Source: Schistocerca nitens (lineage: Eukaryota > Arthropoda > Insecta > Orthoptera > Acrididae). From it: 64,000 nucleotides of DNA. The number at the start of each line of letters is the position of its first letter. Position 1 is the first letter of the stretch. The notes beneath the pieces were generated by a model. The model made no database searches, was not told the DNA's origin, and was given only the letters and a program-made list of their open reading frames with translations. Below are positions 43,060 to 55,475 of the stretch, in pieces. The position numbers were made by a program, and so were the translations under genes. The stretch lies in NCBI RefSeq assembly GCF_023898315.1, contig NC_064617.1:618565000-618628999 (forward strand), in the 5' to 3' direction.

Positions 43060-44790
43060 ACAGAAGCTGGACGGACAAGCATAGGTTCAGGGAAGTTAAC
43101 TGCAAATAAATCTTGATTAACAGAAAAAATACTCCATTTGATCGACAAAAGAATGAAGGAATACAGCAATATAAGTCACTTAGGAATGATATAGGTAGGA
43201 TACGCATCGAACGCAAGGCGATGCGGCTGCAAAAAAATCGGAAGAATTTAAAAAAAAAGGTCATTAGAAGGATTGATTCCGCATGTAGGAAAATTGAAGC
43301 ACCCGTCGGTGAAATTAAAAGCAAGGGCTTCAAGATTAGGAGTGCCATTGGAATTCCACTGTTAAACGGAGAGGAAATAATAGACAAGTGGAAAGAAGAC
43401 ATTGAAGGCCTCTGGGAATGGGAGGAACCTTCCGACGACGTGATAAAAGGGAGACAACAGTCGACATGGAAGACACAAGGGATACAGTATTGCGGTCATT
43501 GTTTAGCAGAGCTTTGGAGGACTTGTGACCATATAATAAGGCACTTGGTGTAGGTTATATTTCTCCGAAATTGCTAATATCATTGGAGCAAGTGGCAAGC
43601 AAACTGCTATTCAGCTTGCTGTATCGAATCAATCAGGCTTGAAACATACCATCACAAAGTTGGAAAAGTATCAGTTACACAATATCGAAGACCGCACGGG
43701 AAGATACGTACGAGAACCATTATGTAATTAGCTTGGCAGTTCGTGCCTCTAAGAATAACAAACAGATGAAGGGGAATAAAATTTATTGTCTTTTCGATGG
43801 CGGTTAGTGTTGTTTTCGGTATGGTAAAGGCGCCAGAGAGGCCGTTCCGATGTTGTGCTTGATAATGGAGGCAGTAAATAAGGAAAGAAGCATTCGACAA
43901 TGTAAAATGGTACAGAAATGTCCAGATTCTGAAGAAAAAACAGGAGTAAGCTGGAGGGAAAGATGGGAAAATATGATGTGTACAAAACCGAAGGTGGAAT
44001 AATAAGATTGGAACACCAAGAAAGTGCCCGGATTAAATGGGTGTAACAAAGGGACACAACCTTTCGCTGCTATCAATCATTCTACACATCGGAGAAGCAG
44101 TGAGAGAATTAAAAGAAAGATTCATGAGTGGAATTAAAATCAGGGTGAAAGGAAATGAGCGATAAAATTCACTGAAGACATTACTATCTTCAATGAAACT
44201 GAAGGAAAATTACAGGGCCTCATGAAAGGAATGAACAGTATAATGAATATCGAATATGGATTACGAGTAAACCGAAGAATGACAACAATACTGAAAAGTA
44301 GCACAGACCTCTTACAAACTTGACATCAACTGTGGGAATCACAAAGTAGACGAAATGAAGGAATACCGCAACCTAGAAAGTAAAATAACAAATGATGGAC
44401 GAAACAAGGTGGAAGTAACAAGCAGACTAGCGCAAGTACGGGCGACATTTCTGGCCAAAAAGATTTTACTATTATCAAACACAGGCAGTAATTTGAGGAC
44501 AACATTTCTGAGTATGTGCGTTTGGGGCACAGACTGTCTTGGCAGCGAATAATGGACTGCGGGAAAACCGAAAAAGAAGAGAGTCGGAATGAGTGATATA
44601 TGGCAATATAGAAGGATATTGCAAATTAGGTGGATGTAAAATATATGGAACGGAAATCGGCGAAGAAAAGATTATATGGAATACACTAACAAACAGAAAC
44701 GACCGGCTGATAAGACATGTGTTAAGAATCAGGAATTGTCATATGGTACTAGAAGGAGCTGTAATGGGTGAAAACTATGTCTAACAGCCC
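43060..44790 (+). pseudogene. LINE relic (RTE-like), linker to C terminus
   Basis: A plus-strand frame at 43,113-43,553 contains IPLLNGEEIIDKWKEDIEGLW, like the endonuclease-to-RT linker of RTE-like LINEs. Later frames (44,355-44,784) give EYRNLESKITNDGRNKVEV and RLAQVRATFLAKK, and then DRLIRHVLRIRNC, which correspond to the post-RT tail found at 59.3-60.0 kb. The RT core between them is badly decayed. Confidence 0.72.
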
Positions 44791-44950
44791 GATTGATTTA
44801 TCAAAAGTATATAAAGATATTGAAAACAGTGGTATATCTTACAGTGATTCCATACCTAATTTGTGTGTGTCTTTTGTAAAAATACAGATGCCACTATTGA
44901 TCTAACTCCCAGTGCAAGGTGAACATGGTATTGAGCAAATTCGATCTTTG

Positions 44951-45217
44951 TACCACACATGGTGCAATGAGCAATGGATCCCAAATTAAGTATTTTGACA
45001 GATAAATTTTGATCATTACTGCTCTGTTACTGTACAAACACATGTTAGCTAAAATAATACCCTAAAAGGGCACTACTGTAATGTACCACACATGGTGCAA
45101 TGAGCAAATGGATCCCAAATTAAGTATTTCGACAGATAAATTTTGATCATTACCGCTCTGTTACTTTACAAACACATGTTAGCTAAAATAATACCCTAAA
45201 TGGGCACTACTGTGATG
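44951..45217 (+). repeat. 133/134-bp tandem duplication
   Basis: Two adjacent copies begin TACCACACATGGTGCAATGA (44,951-45,083 and 45,084-45,217) and differ at only a handful of sites, such as ATTTTGACAG versus ATTTCGACAG. It is much younger than the surrounding diverged repeats. Confidence 0.95.
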
Positions 45218-45539
45218 TGAGACCTGAGTCTCTCCCAGCATACATAATGTTCAAATAAGTAACTTTCGGGAATGCAGTTGGGTGACGTCCTCGACAAAGG
45301 CCAGTATTTGGCAGATGCACACCCTGTCATTTTGCACAGCGTTTATTTGCTTCAGTTGTGCCAAGAAAATGAGACGTTGGGCACCTGTCGAAATGTCTGC
45401 TGTTAGAGACGAAGTCAACTGGTTGCTTTCCCATTACTAATTTGAACAGGCAACACAGTGATAGTTGACGGTTCCAAACAAACAAACAGACATTCAAAAA
45501 TCAAATGATGTTCTAAGAACAAATTATGACCGTGTGTGT

Positions 45540-45710
45540 TCCATAACCTGATGGTAGGCATCAGCTACTGTAAGAGGGCTATTAATGTGTAACTTAAGTG
45601 TAACTTCAGGAGTTACACTTGCTGCCTAAAACATTATTGTGCTCTCTGAAGTTAAGTGCCACAATGCTATTACAACACCTAAATTTTCTGTATTACTGTT
45701 CTGCTACAGG
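45540..45710 (+). repeat. Dispersed repeat, partner of 56,762-56,930
   Basis: It matches the reverse complement of 56,762-56,930 through GTAAGAGGGCT, GTGTAACTTA, GCCTAAAACATTA and CCACAA-GCTATTAC words. Identity looks near 70 percent. Confidence 0.75.
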
Positions 45711-46227
45711 GTAGGGCTAAAATATCCTGGTAAGTAGGCAATGCATTTTATCTTAGGCGGAAAAGAGATTACATTACTGGCGGTACAGAAACAAACTTTC
45801 ATCATGTGGATAAGAACCATTTTAGCCAGCAAGAAGATAATGCACCAATTTCTAAACTAGAAAAATGTAACTGACATTACTGACTGGCTGATCTAAGTCT
45901 TTATTACTGTATTATCGCAGCTCTACCTTGGGTGATGTTCCGCTCGGGTGTGCAAATACAAACCTGGAAAGTCTGCCATATTCACTGATCGGAAATATGG
46001 TGCAACGGCTATACTTAAACAAGTTTAAAATAATAGCAGTATCTGTAGCATGTAAATCACCGATATCACATTTTCCGACACTTTCGTACAACTAAGCATG
46101 CATAAAAGGTGTGTTTAGAAGAAACGTTTAATAGAGCGTATCGCAAGTATAGCTCTGAAAAGCAGCAAAGAGGATATGTTAGCTTCATAAACACGTGTAT
46201 GAACATGGAAAATGCTTATTTGACTTG

Positions 46228-46532
46228 TGTCGGAAAATGATAGTCAAGATTTCACAGAGAGTAGATTTACGAAAATTCGGTCTTTGCATCTATTTCTTAT
46301 CAGACTACATGAAGATTCCTTCTATAACAATACAAAACACATGTTGTGCTAGTGATCTAACTTACAAGTTAAGGTCTACTTGTAACAACAATACATGGAT
46401 TTTGTTCCTACCATTACTCTGAGAAATGAAAGTAAGTGTCTGTATTATTTAGCAAAACACTCTTGGGTCGCTTGGTGGTATACTGGACGATCTTATAAGT
46501 TGAAGTACAGTTGTACTTCGATCTTTGTACCA
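46228..46532 (+). repeat. Inverted repeat, left arm (~305 bp)
   Basis: This arm aligns with the reverse complement of 47,610-47,935 through CGAAAATT, ACAAAACACA, GTGCTAGTGATCTAACTTA-like and TTCGATCTTTGTACCA words. Both arms keep short related frames (SITIQNTCCASDLTYKL here; SIRLQNTRSASALAYML in the other). Confidence 0.75.
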
Positions 46533-47609
46533 AGTAACAATTAGCATTAACAAAATTGTACCAAATTCCGCCATATGTTGCCATTTTGTATACAGTTACA
46601 AATAAAGATCACTCAAAATTGTAACAAATTGCTCCTTATGTCACCATTTCAGATTTTTTTTCTGCGTATTCAACTTCAGTTTTTCGTAACTGTGTTACTG
46701 TTATAGTATTGAAAAGCTTTGGTAGTATTTGACATGATCAGCTACAATCTCTTTTTGTGCAGGAGAAAACTCTCGAGCCCACTGTGTATGTGCCATTACT
46801 TGGCAACAGGTGTCACCTAGTGAATTTCAAATAGTATTCTGGCACTAGAAGTTGACAATGTGCGTGACATAACTTGACGGTGGGTGCCAGTTACTGGATC
46901 TTCAGTAGTATTCTAACACCTGAAACTGACAGGATCTGTGTGTGTGGATATTTGTGCCATTGCATGAGGACTGAATTATGCCCTTCCACAATGAAAACTG
47001 CCGTATACATTGATGATATAACATGCTGAACAGAAGTTTTAAAATCTTAATGTAATACACATTGGAATAGGTAAGAAACAAAGGGTTGCTATGCTATCAA
47101 CTACACCTTTCAACTTCTTTTCCAAGTCAGCCAAACATTATAGTGATTCCATGCTAGGCATTAATTTTGCAGTACAAAACACTTGCCATCTTACGCATCA
47201 ACATTCCCCACTCGTCTGAAACCTTGATAAGCAAACATATTCACGATAATTCCCCGGCTGGTAGGGAAGCAGTACCCGCCATCAGATTCTGGTGTTAGGA
47301 TGCTATATGCAATACAGCAGCTAACAAACCAGTGTCAGGTTAAACATATACAATGTCAGCTTGCCATTTTCCTCGAGTACACAAAGAAGCTTTAGCTGAT
47401 CGTTTTAAAACAATATAAATGCTTACTGTGGCGTCAAAGAAAGGAAGCCAAGAAAAAAATGTTTTTGAATTTGCTGATTTGAGAGTAAAATAGTAATTAA
47501 TGACACAATTCTTTACAATTAATTTTAATGCTTATCTGGAACAATATATAAAATGGCAACATATGATGCTGTTTGTTACAATTATTGGAGCTGGTTGTTA
47601 CTTATAGTG

Positions 47610-47935
47610 TGGTACAAAGATCGAAGTATTACTGTCTACAAGTGCACTTTAACCCACAAGCTAAGATCAGTACCACCAATAAGCGACCCACAGACACTTC
47701 GATAATAGTAAAGACAGTTTTTGATTGTTTTATAGAATGGTACAAAAATCAAAGTCTTGTTGTTGACAAGCGCACTGTAACATATAAGCTAGGGCACTAG
47801 CGCTACGTGTGTTTTGTAATCTGATAGAAGAAATATTTACGTAGTTTGATATGTACTGTAGAGATTTCTTTTTCAGTGCAAATAGCAAATTTTCGTCGAT
47901 CAGAACCGTATCTATCATTGTCTTTGACATAAAGA
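47610..47935 (-). repeat. Inverted repeat, right arm (~325 bp)
   Basis: Reverse-complement partner of 46,228-46,532. About 1.1 kb of unrecognised sequence lies between the arms. Confidence 0.75.
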
Positions 47936-48409
47936 AAATGAACAGCTGCCATATATATGCGAGTGTTTGTGAAGTTATAAATCGTATTTAGTGCTTTGGC
48001 GAAACATACTTACGTATTGAAACTTATATGACATCACATTAAAGATCTCTCCAGAACACATAAATTTGTATGCTTTGTTGTTGTAAAGGGTCGAAAAACG
48101 TAACATCGGTGAATAAATATGCTGTAGATACTGATAATATTTTATAGGTGATTATGAAGATACACACTGTACACTTTTTAGACAACCTTGGCACCATACG
48201 TCCTGCCAATAAATGCGGCAGACTTCCTTGAAACTTCGTATTTGTACGAGTATATCAGTAGAACATAACCTCAGGAACCGTCACGATAAAAGAGTAGTGA
48301 TAGAAGGTACATTAGCAATCAATAACGTCAGTTAAATTATTGTGATTTAGAACATGATGCATTATCTTATTCCTCCACAAAATGGTTCTTGCTCAGGTGA
48401 CGAAAGTTC

Positions 48410-48780
48410 GTTATCGTACCGTACTGCACAAATGTCCTCACTTCTATGCTTAATTGAACTCAGGTAAGACCTATTTAAGTGAACAAGTTTTGTAATCAGA
48501 TTATGTTAGCACTGTATATTAACATGTGTTTCTCTTTTTGTTTGTTACATGTCTTCGACAAAGTTTCCGACGAGGCGTTCCAGTGGTGTGCCCCCCCCCC
48601 CCCCTCCGCCCCACCAAACCAGCGTCTAGCTGTGCGGAGCACTTCATCTGATAGCGCCCACGACTGTTATTGGCGAGAAAATCTCTCAACCATTGTTAAA
48701 ATTACGAATTATAACGAAAATGTTGATCGTTGAACTCCCGAACGGCACAGACGTTAACATTTATGGTACTCGTCCCATTA
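48410..48780 (+). repeat. LTR-like direct repeat, left copy
   Basis: Homologous to 50,900-51,280 along its length: GTTTGTTACATGTCTTCGA, GAAAATCTCTC-like, GTTAAAATTA and CAGACGTTAACA match counterparts there. A 14-base C run at 48,591-48,604 interrupts it. It could be the old 5' LTR of the gypsy-like remnant that follows. Confidence 0.6.
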
Positions 48781-48799
48781 AATGCTGAAGGACTAGGAC

Positions 48800-49195
48800 A
48801 TGTTTATCATACTTACTGGTGAGAGAAGCATAGAAAGTGGGCAGATATGTTTCCTGAATTCGAGGTAATATAGAATGAACTGACACACATTAATACAGGA
48901 TTATAAAAATGGTCCACACTTAATGAAAAAGTTATTGAAATTAACCAGGCAAAAGGTAGAAAATTAACTAGATACCAATCCAGATTAAGACTCAAGAAGC
49001 ATAACGTCACGGCTGCAATTCCTAGGTTCAAGGTAAGGGAGAAGTTTATGGTTTATACATATACTAGAAGCTCTAAGCTTAATAAAGAAGAAGGAATGTT
49101 CCAAGGTCTGTACGGTATCATAAGAGTTCCTCATCCAAAAGCTCTACTGTTGTGCGATCCAGTCAGTTAGACTGTAAACAGACTTTACAACATGA
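48800..49195 (+). pseudogene. gypsy-like integrase C-terminal remnant
   Basis: The plus strand encodes HRKWADMFPEFEVI, then HINTGL, then RYQSRLRLKKHNVTAAIPRF, KVREKFMVYTYTRSSKLNKE and YGIIRVPHPKALLLCDPVS, with two internal stops. The order and the LYG-I-RVPHP motif match the C-terminal part of Ty3/gypsy integrases that lies after the catalytic core. Everything upstream, from LTR to catalytic core, is missing. About 1.7 kb with no recognised product follows, where such elements often carry a third ORF. Confidence 0.78.
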
Positions 49196-50899
49196 AGCTT
49201 TTGGGTGAGAAAAGGCGAATGAAGCCTCTATTTCTAGTTTGTAAAGACCTTTTTGCGAATATTATTTATAATGAAAAGGAACTTATTTTTATAGATTTTA
49301 CTTACCTGTATGATGTTTTAGGTAAGGTAGTAATTTAATATGTTTCTTAGCCTGACAATGAAAAGAATAACGCTACGTTCAGATCGATAGGCTAGTGAGA
49401 GTATAATAATGGAAAAATATGCCTGAGACGTAACGGACACAGAATGGTTATTAATTTGTTACAAGCTAAGAACTTAGTTTAACGGGCACATATGCAGGGT
49501 AATAATGAATGAGAATAATACAAATGTCGGGATGTGAAGAATATGAGAATCTTAGGACCCAGATGACACATAGTAATTATATGACGTATTGACGTTACAT
49601 GGAAAACAAAGTTTGTTCACTAGGGGAAGTATTATGAACAATATTCCGCTTTGATAAACAGGTGAAATATGGAATTATCATTAATCTGTACTGAGATATT
49701 TATGACATTATGCTTGGAATGCATGGAAGCGTATTCTGCGCTGATCACTACCACGAAGCGTAACTTGGCAGGTGAACCAAGACAGATGGTTGAAGGAAAA
49801 TGATTATGATGATCCTACGCAGGGGCCTAAGAATGATATTGATATGACATAAGAATTCCGTAAGTGAAGATTGTTCGTATGATCTGGTACTAAGCGAGTT
49901 AATGCCAGTGTTTCATTGGGGCCATAGAACGAAGAAAGACTTCCATGTGGTTTTCACTCATCGGTGGCATAGTTAGACATTGCAACAGTACCCCAGGAAT
50001 ATTTAATCAAAAGTGAATCTTAACTCTGTTCTCGAGGATAAATTAATAATGAGAGCCTTAACCCTCGGTAAATAAATGAGTACCAAGGAATAGTTCCAAT
50101 TTGCAGGATATGCACAGATATATAAGGATTAAGCTGCCTCTGCTATCCTTATAAATTTAAAGAATGGTTTTGTATTAAGTAAAAAAACTAACGATTGGAA
50201 CTAGCTAAGGCAGCGAAGTTTGAAAGATAGTCTAAGAGAAAACGAATCACTCAGAGCTTGTTAACTTTACACTAAGTATAACCTCTTACGGTTAGGAACA
50301 TCAATCAAAATAGGTAGGTGGTTCTACATCACCATAACCAATGTTGTAATTGGTGTAAACATCATATGAGAAAGGGAAAACGAGATGTTCCCAAATGTAT
50401 GAAGGTTACTCTTAGAAATACTCCTACGTTTATCTTAGAGACAACTCCAAAAAAAGAATTTTTAAAAAATGCACCTGATCTAACCTGTAAGACTCAGTTA
50501 AAAGTCTCCTGACATAAGATGTAATAATATTAAACTATATATTAATAAAATAGAGTCAAGTTTTTAAACACATTTCGTGTATTTACAAGAAGATTACCAA
50601 AATTGTAACGATGTTACTGCAGCCAAATGACCATTAATGTCACACCGACTAAACATTGAAGTACCTACAATAGTAAACGGTTTTAGGTTATAGTACGGAA
50701 CGTAATGTAATATATATTGCAGTGAGTGCAACTGTAAAAGGAAAAGAAGCTATGAAACTTGCAGTAAAGTGATGAGACACTTCGGTGTGGCATGGTTGTA
50801 AAGGAAGATGGTAGACGTATTTAAATATATTGAGATTGTTACTCCAAAAACCAGTTAAAATAGCCGTCACCTGAGATCGCTTAGCTTGGGGTGGGGAGA
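49196..50899. other. Unrecognised; possible decayed third-ORF region
   Basis: No domain recognised. By position it could be the remains of the sequence between integrase and 3' LTR. A purine tract GGGGTGGGGAGATATAG at about 50,889 sits at the expected polypurine position before the right repeat. Confidence 0.4.
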
Positions 50900-51280
50900 T
50901 ATAGTGCGTCAATTAAGATGGGTATTGTCTATACTTCTATGATTAGGAGAACTGATGTAAGCTCTGCTTATATGAATAACTTTTGTAAACAGTTTATGTT
51001 AAATTTATACTAAAATGTGTTTATTTCTTTTGTTTGTTACACGTATTCGAGGAAGTTTCCGACAAGGTATTCCAGCGGTGTTGCCAACGAATCACCTTCT
51101 CGCAGTGCGGGCCACTTCATCTAATAAAACCGGCGGTTATTATCGCCGAGGACATCGCTCCACCGCTGTTAAAATTATATGACTTTACTGTTAAAGAGAT
51201 GTACCAGAAAAAATATTATAAAATGTCAAGACCTCTGGTTGAACTTCCCAATTGTACAGATGTTAACACTTACGAGTGTA
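50900..51280 (+). repeat. LTR-like direct repeat, right copy
   Basis: Partner of 48,410-48,780, preceded by a purine-rich tract. Divergence is high, so the element, if correctly identified, is old. Confidence 0.6.
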
Positions 51281-51774
51281 TGTTGTACCGCGAAAAATAA
51301 AACACTCACTTCATCGTTAAAATTCTGTTGTCGTCGAAATCCTTATTTGATTAACGTACTGAAGAGCTATTTTCTGAACACTGATTTTGTTGACTTGCTT
51401 GCAACAAATTCAAGCAGAAAGGCAATAGTGAGATGTATTCTGAAACAGAGACCTACTGAGATTGCTGAAGACATTTCTCATAATTAAGTTGTCTGAAAAG
51501 TTTCGTATCAAGCAATTCACGGGGTCTATGGAGATAGACGTTTTTCAAGAAGTTGAGACTGGGAACATTTCGTGGGAAAGTACCTTGATGTCAGTGATCT
51601 CTTCATTACAGAAAAGGAAGAAGTGATAAGACAGAATTTCTAAATATGGTTTCTGATAAATAATTGAGCTTAATTATGAAAAAGTGCTTGAGCTCAATTT
51701 TGATCTACGCTGTGACTAATTATAGATCTCTTACAAACTACGTACAAGAACTTTTAAGATTTTAACTGTTACGT
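51281..51774. other. No recognised gene
   Basis: Short frames only. I see nothing I can support. Confidence 0.4.
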
Positions 51775-52380
51775 GGTCTTCAGTCCAGAGACTGATTTGA
51801 TGCAGCTCTGTATGCTACTCTTACCGTGTGCAAACCTCTTTACCTCCGACTAACTACTGCAACATACATCCTTCTCAATCTGCTTTATGTATTCATCTCT
51901 TAGTCTTCTACTACAATTTTTACCCTCCACGTTCCCCACCAGTTTTAAATTGGTGATCCCTTGATGCCTCAGAACATGTCCTACCAACCGATACCTTCTT
52001 CTAGTCAAGTTGTGCCACGAATTACTCTTCTCCCGAATTCTATTCGGTACCCCTAATTAGGTACGTGACCAACGCATCTGATCTTCAGCATTCTTCTATA
52101 GCATCACATTTTGAAAGCTTTTATTCTCTTCTTGTCTAATATATCTATCGTCCATGTTTCACTTACATTCATGGATACACTCCATACAAATACTTTCAGA
52201 AAAGACTTCCTGTCACTTAAATCTATACCCGATGCTGAAAAATTTCTCTTCTTCAGAAACGCTTTCCTTGCCATTGCCAGTCCGCATTTTATATCCTCTC
52301 TACTTCGACCATAATAAATAATTTTGCTCCCGAAATAGCAAATCTCACCTACTACTTTCAGTCTCTCATATCCTAATCTA

Positions 52381-53801
52381 CACTCCTGGAAATGGAAAAA
52401 AGAACACATTGACACCGGTGTGTCAGACCCACCATACTTGCTCCGGACACTGCGAGAGGGCTGTACAAGCAATGATCACACGCACGGCACAGCGGACACA
52501 CCAGGAACCGCGGTGTTGGCCGTCGAATGGCGCTAGCTGCGCAACATTTGTGCACCGCCGCCGTCAGTGTCAGCCAGTTTGCCGTGGCATACGGAGCTCC
52601 ATCGCAGTCTTTAACACTGGTAGCATGCCGCGACAGCGTGGACGTGAACCGTATGTGCAGTTGACGGACTTTGAGCGAGGGCGTATGGTGGGCATGCGGG
52701 AGGCCGGGTGGACGTACCGCCGAATTGCTCAACACGTGGGGCGTGAGGTCTCCACAGTACATCGATGTTGTCCCAGTGGTCGGCGGAAGGTGCACGTGCC
52801 CGTCGACCTGGGACCGGACCGCAGCGACGCACGGATGCACGCCAAGACTGTAGGATCCTACGCAGTGCCGTAGGGGACCGCACCGCCACTTCCCAGCAAA
52901 TTAGGGACACTGTTGCTCCTGGGGTATCGACGAGGACCATTCGCAACCGTCTCCATGAAGCTGGGCTACGGTCCCGCACACCGTTAGGCCGTCTTCCGCT
53001 CACGTCACAACATCGTGCAGCCCGCCTCCAGTGGTGTCGCGACAGGCGTGAATGGAGGGACGAATGGAGACGTGTCGTCTTCAGCGATGAGAGTCGCTTC
53101 TGCCTTGGTGCCAATGATGGTCGTATGCGTGTTTGGCGCCGTGCAGGTGAGCGCCACAATCAGGACTGCATACGACCGAGGCACACAGGGCCAACACCCG
53201 GCATCATGGTGTGGGGAGCGATCTCCTACACTGGCCGTACACCACTGGTGATCGTCGAGGGGACACTGAATAGTGCACGGTACATCCAAACCGTCATCGA
53301 ACCCATCGTTCTACCACTCCTAGACCGGCAAGGGAACTTGCTGTTCCAACAGGACAATGCACGTCCACATGTATCCCGTGCCACCCAACGTGCTCTAGAA
53401 GGTGTAAGTCAACTACCCTGGCCAGCAAGATCTCCGGATCTGTCCCCCATTGAGCATGTTTGGGACTGGATGAAGCGTCGTCTCACGCGGTCTGCACGTC
53501 CAGCACGAACGCTGGTCCAACTGAGGCGCCAGGTGGAAATGGCATGGCAAGCCGTTCCACAGGACTACATTCAGCATCTCTACGATCGTCTCCACGGGAG
53601 AATAGCAGCCTGCATTGCTGCGAAAGGTGGATATACACTGTACTAGTGCCGACATTGTGCATGCTCTGTTGCCTGTGTCTCTGTGCCTGTGGTTCTGTCA
53701 GTGTGATCATGTGATGTATCTGACCCCAGGAATGTGTCAATAAAGTTTCCCCTTCCTGGGACAATGAATTCACGGTGTTCTTATTTCAATTTCCAGGAGT
53801 G
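52381..53801 (+). mobile_element. Tc1-like DNA transposon
   Basis: The 27-bp terminal inverted repeats start CACTCCTGGAAAT and differ at two positions. TA flanks both ends (52,379-52,380 and 53,802-53,803), giving a clean TA target duplication in the LINE. The 1,421-bp element carries one transposase gene, broken by a frameshift. Confidence 0.95.
52625..53646 (+). pseudogene. Tc1-like transposase with one frameshift
   Basis: It starts at ATG 52,625 with MPRQRGREPYVQLTDFERGR, then a helix-turn-helix (AGWTYRRIAQHVGREVSTVH). Near 52,765 the frame shifts, equivalent to a one-base loss, and continues in the frame 52,765-53,646. That 293-codon frame holds a second DNA-binding half (TRTIRNRLHEAGLRSRT) and the catalytic core: D108 in VVFSDESRF, D197 in LFQQDNARPH, E230 in DLSPIEHVWD. 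Between the second Asp and the Glu I count 32 residues, not the usual 34. It ends KGGYTLY. Apart from the shift the frame is intact, so decay is recent. Confidence 0.93.
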
Positions 53802-54586
53802 TAACTCCCTCAGCATTATCTGATTTAATCTGACAAAATACAGATTGAATAATATCGGGGACAGGCTACAACCCTGTCTCACTCCCTTCCCACTGCTTCC
53901 CTTACATGCCCCTCGAATCGTATAACTGCCATCTGGTTTATGTACAAATTGTAAGGAGCCTTTCGCTCCCTGTATTTTAGCCCTGACACCTTCAGAATTT
54001 GAAAGATAGTATTCCAGTCAACATTGCCAAAAGCTTTCTCTAATTATACAAATGCTAGGAACGTAGATTTGTCTTTTCTTAACCTGTTCTTTAAGATAAT
54101 TCGTAGGGTCAGTGTTGTCTCTCGTGTTCCAATATTTCTACAGAATTCTAACTGATCTTCCCCGAGGTCATCTACCCGTTTTTCCATTCGTCTGTAAAGA
54201 ATTCGCATTAGTATTTTGCAACCGTGAGTTAGTAAACTAATAGTTCGGAAATTTTCACACCTGTCAACAGCTGCTTTCTTTGGGATTGGAATTATTATGT
54301 TCTTGTTGAAGTCTGAGGGTTTTTCACTTGTCTCATACATCTTGTTCGCCAAATGGAAGAGTTTTGTCATGGCTGGCTCACCCGAGGCTATTAGTAGTTC
54401 TAATGGAAATTAGTTTACTTCCGGGCCTTGTTTCGACAGGTCTTACAGTGCTCTGTCAAATTCTTCACGCAGTATCGTATCTCTCATTTAATCTTTATCT
54501 ACTTCCTCTTCCATTTCCATAATATTTCCCTCAAGTACATCGCCTTTGTATGAACCCTCTATATGCTCCTTCCACCTTTCTGCTTT

Positions 54587-54795
54587 CTATATCTACATCT
54601 ACATTTATACTCCGCAAGCCACCCAACGGTGTGTGGCAGAGGGCACTTTACGTGCCACTGTCGTTAATTCCCTTTTCTGTTCAAGTCGCGTATGGTTCGC
54701 GGGAAGAACGACTGTCTGAAAGCCTCCATGCGCGCTCGAATCTCTCTAATTTTACATTTGTGATCTCCTCGGGAGGTATAAGTAGGGGGAAGTCT
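54587..54795 (-). pseudogene. LINE 3' tail inserted in the RTE-like LINE
   Basis: On the minus strand it encodes the LINE C terminus FRQSFFPRTIRDLNRKGN, then the 3' UTR GTGCCCTCTGCCACACACCG and GGCTTGCGGAGTATAAATG, and the tail GTAGATGTAGATATAGA. It is a heavily 5'-truncated copy of the LINE group represented at 20 kb. Host LINE sequence resumes near TGGTTTTCCATCTGAGC. Confidence 0.85.
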
Positions 54796-55475
54796 TTTCT
54801 TAAGACTGGTTTTCCATCTGAGCTCTTAATATTCATACAGGTGGTTATCTTTTTTCCAAAGGTCTATTGAATTTTCCTGTAGGCAGTATCTACCTTACTC
54901 CTAGTGATATATGCTTCTACTTCCTTACGTGTGTCCTCTACCATCCCTGATTAGTCATTTTGCACTTCCTGTGGATCTCATTTTTGAAACGTTTGTAATC
55001 CTTTTGGCCTACTTCATTTACTGCATTTTTATATTTTCTCCTTTCATCAATTAAATTCAATATTTCTTCTGTTACCCAAGGATTTCTACTAGCCCTGATC
55101 TATTTACCTACTTGATCATCTGCTGCCTTTACTACTTTATCCCTCTAAGCTACCCATTTTTCTTCTATTGTGTTTCTTTCCATTGTTCTTTTCATTCGTT
55201 CGCTAATGCTCTCTCTGAAACTCTCTGCAACCTCTAATTCTTTGAGTTCATCCAGGTCTTATCTTCTTAAATTCCTACTTTTTTGCATTTTCTTCTGTTT
55301 TAATCTACAGTTCATAACCAATAAATTGTTTGCAGAGTCCACATCTGCCCCTGGAAGTATCTTACTGTTTAAGACTGGGTTCCTACATCTCTGTCTTACC
55401 ATCTATTTGACACCTTCCAGTGTCTCCAGGTCTCTTTCCATCTCCATTTTATCTATTGCAGCAAATTAGAAGGGA

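Larger units (their letters stand above)
44897..47942. repeat. Block of diverged internal repeats of unknown identity
   Basis: A ~60-bp unit of the form GATCTAACTT...TTCGATCTTTGTACCA occurs five times: 44,897-44,955, 46,352-46,413 and 46,488-46,532 on the plus strand; 47,610-47,675 and 47,738-47,796 on the minus strand. The middle pair and the last pair form the arms of a long inverted repeat. Another unit (CATAACCTGATGGTAGGC at 45,542; CATAACTTGACGGTGGG at 46,867) is also repeated. I know no TE family with this layout. Confidence 0.7.
51775..55475 (-). pseudogene. RTE-like LINE copy, interrupted by a Tc1-like element and a LINE tail
   Basis: On the minus strand the 3' end lies near GTCTTCAGTCCAGAGACTGA (51,775). 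The post-RT tail is at 52,104-52,380 (EDIKCGLAMARKAFLKKRNF) and RT at 54,044-54,370 (IIIPIPKKAAVDRCENFRTI, then SLLTHGCKILMRILYRRMEK). The endonuclease-side linker extends to about 55,475. The palm region between 53,804 and 54,043 is short and decayed. Removing the Tc1-like element restores CCTAATCTAACTCCCTCAGC, matching the other copy at 59,865. Confidence 0.85.

Noticed and set aside
52611-53159. Minus-strand frame of 182 codons inside the Tc1-like element
   Set aside because: Shadow of the GC-rich transposase coding strand.
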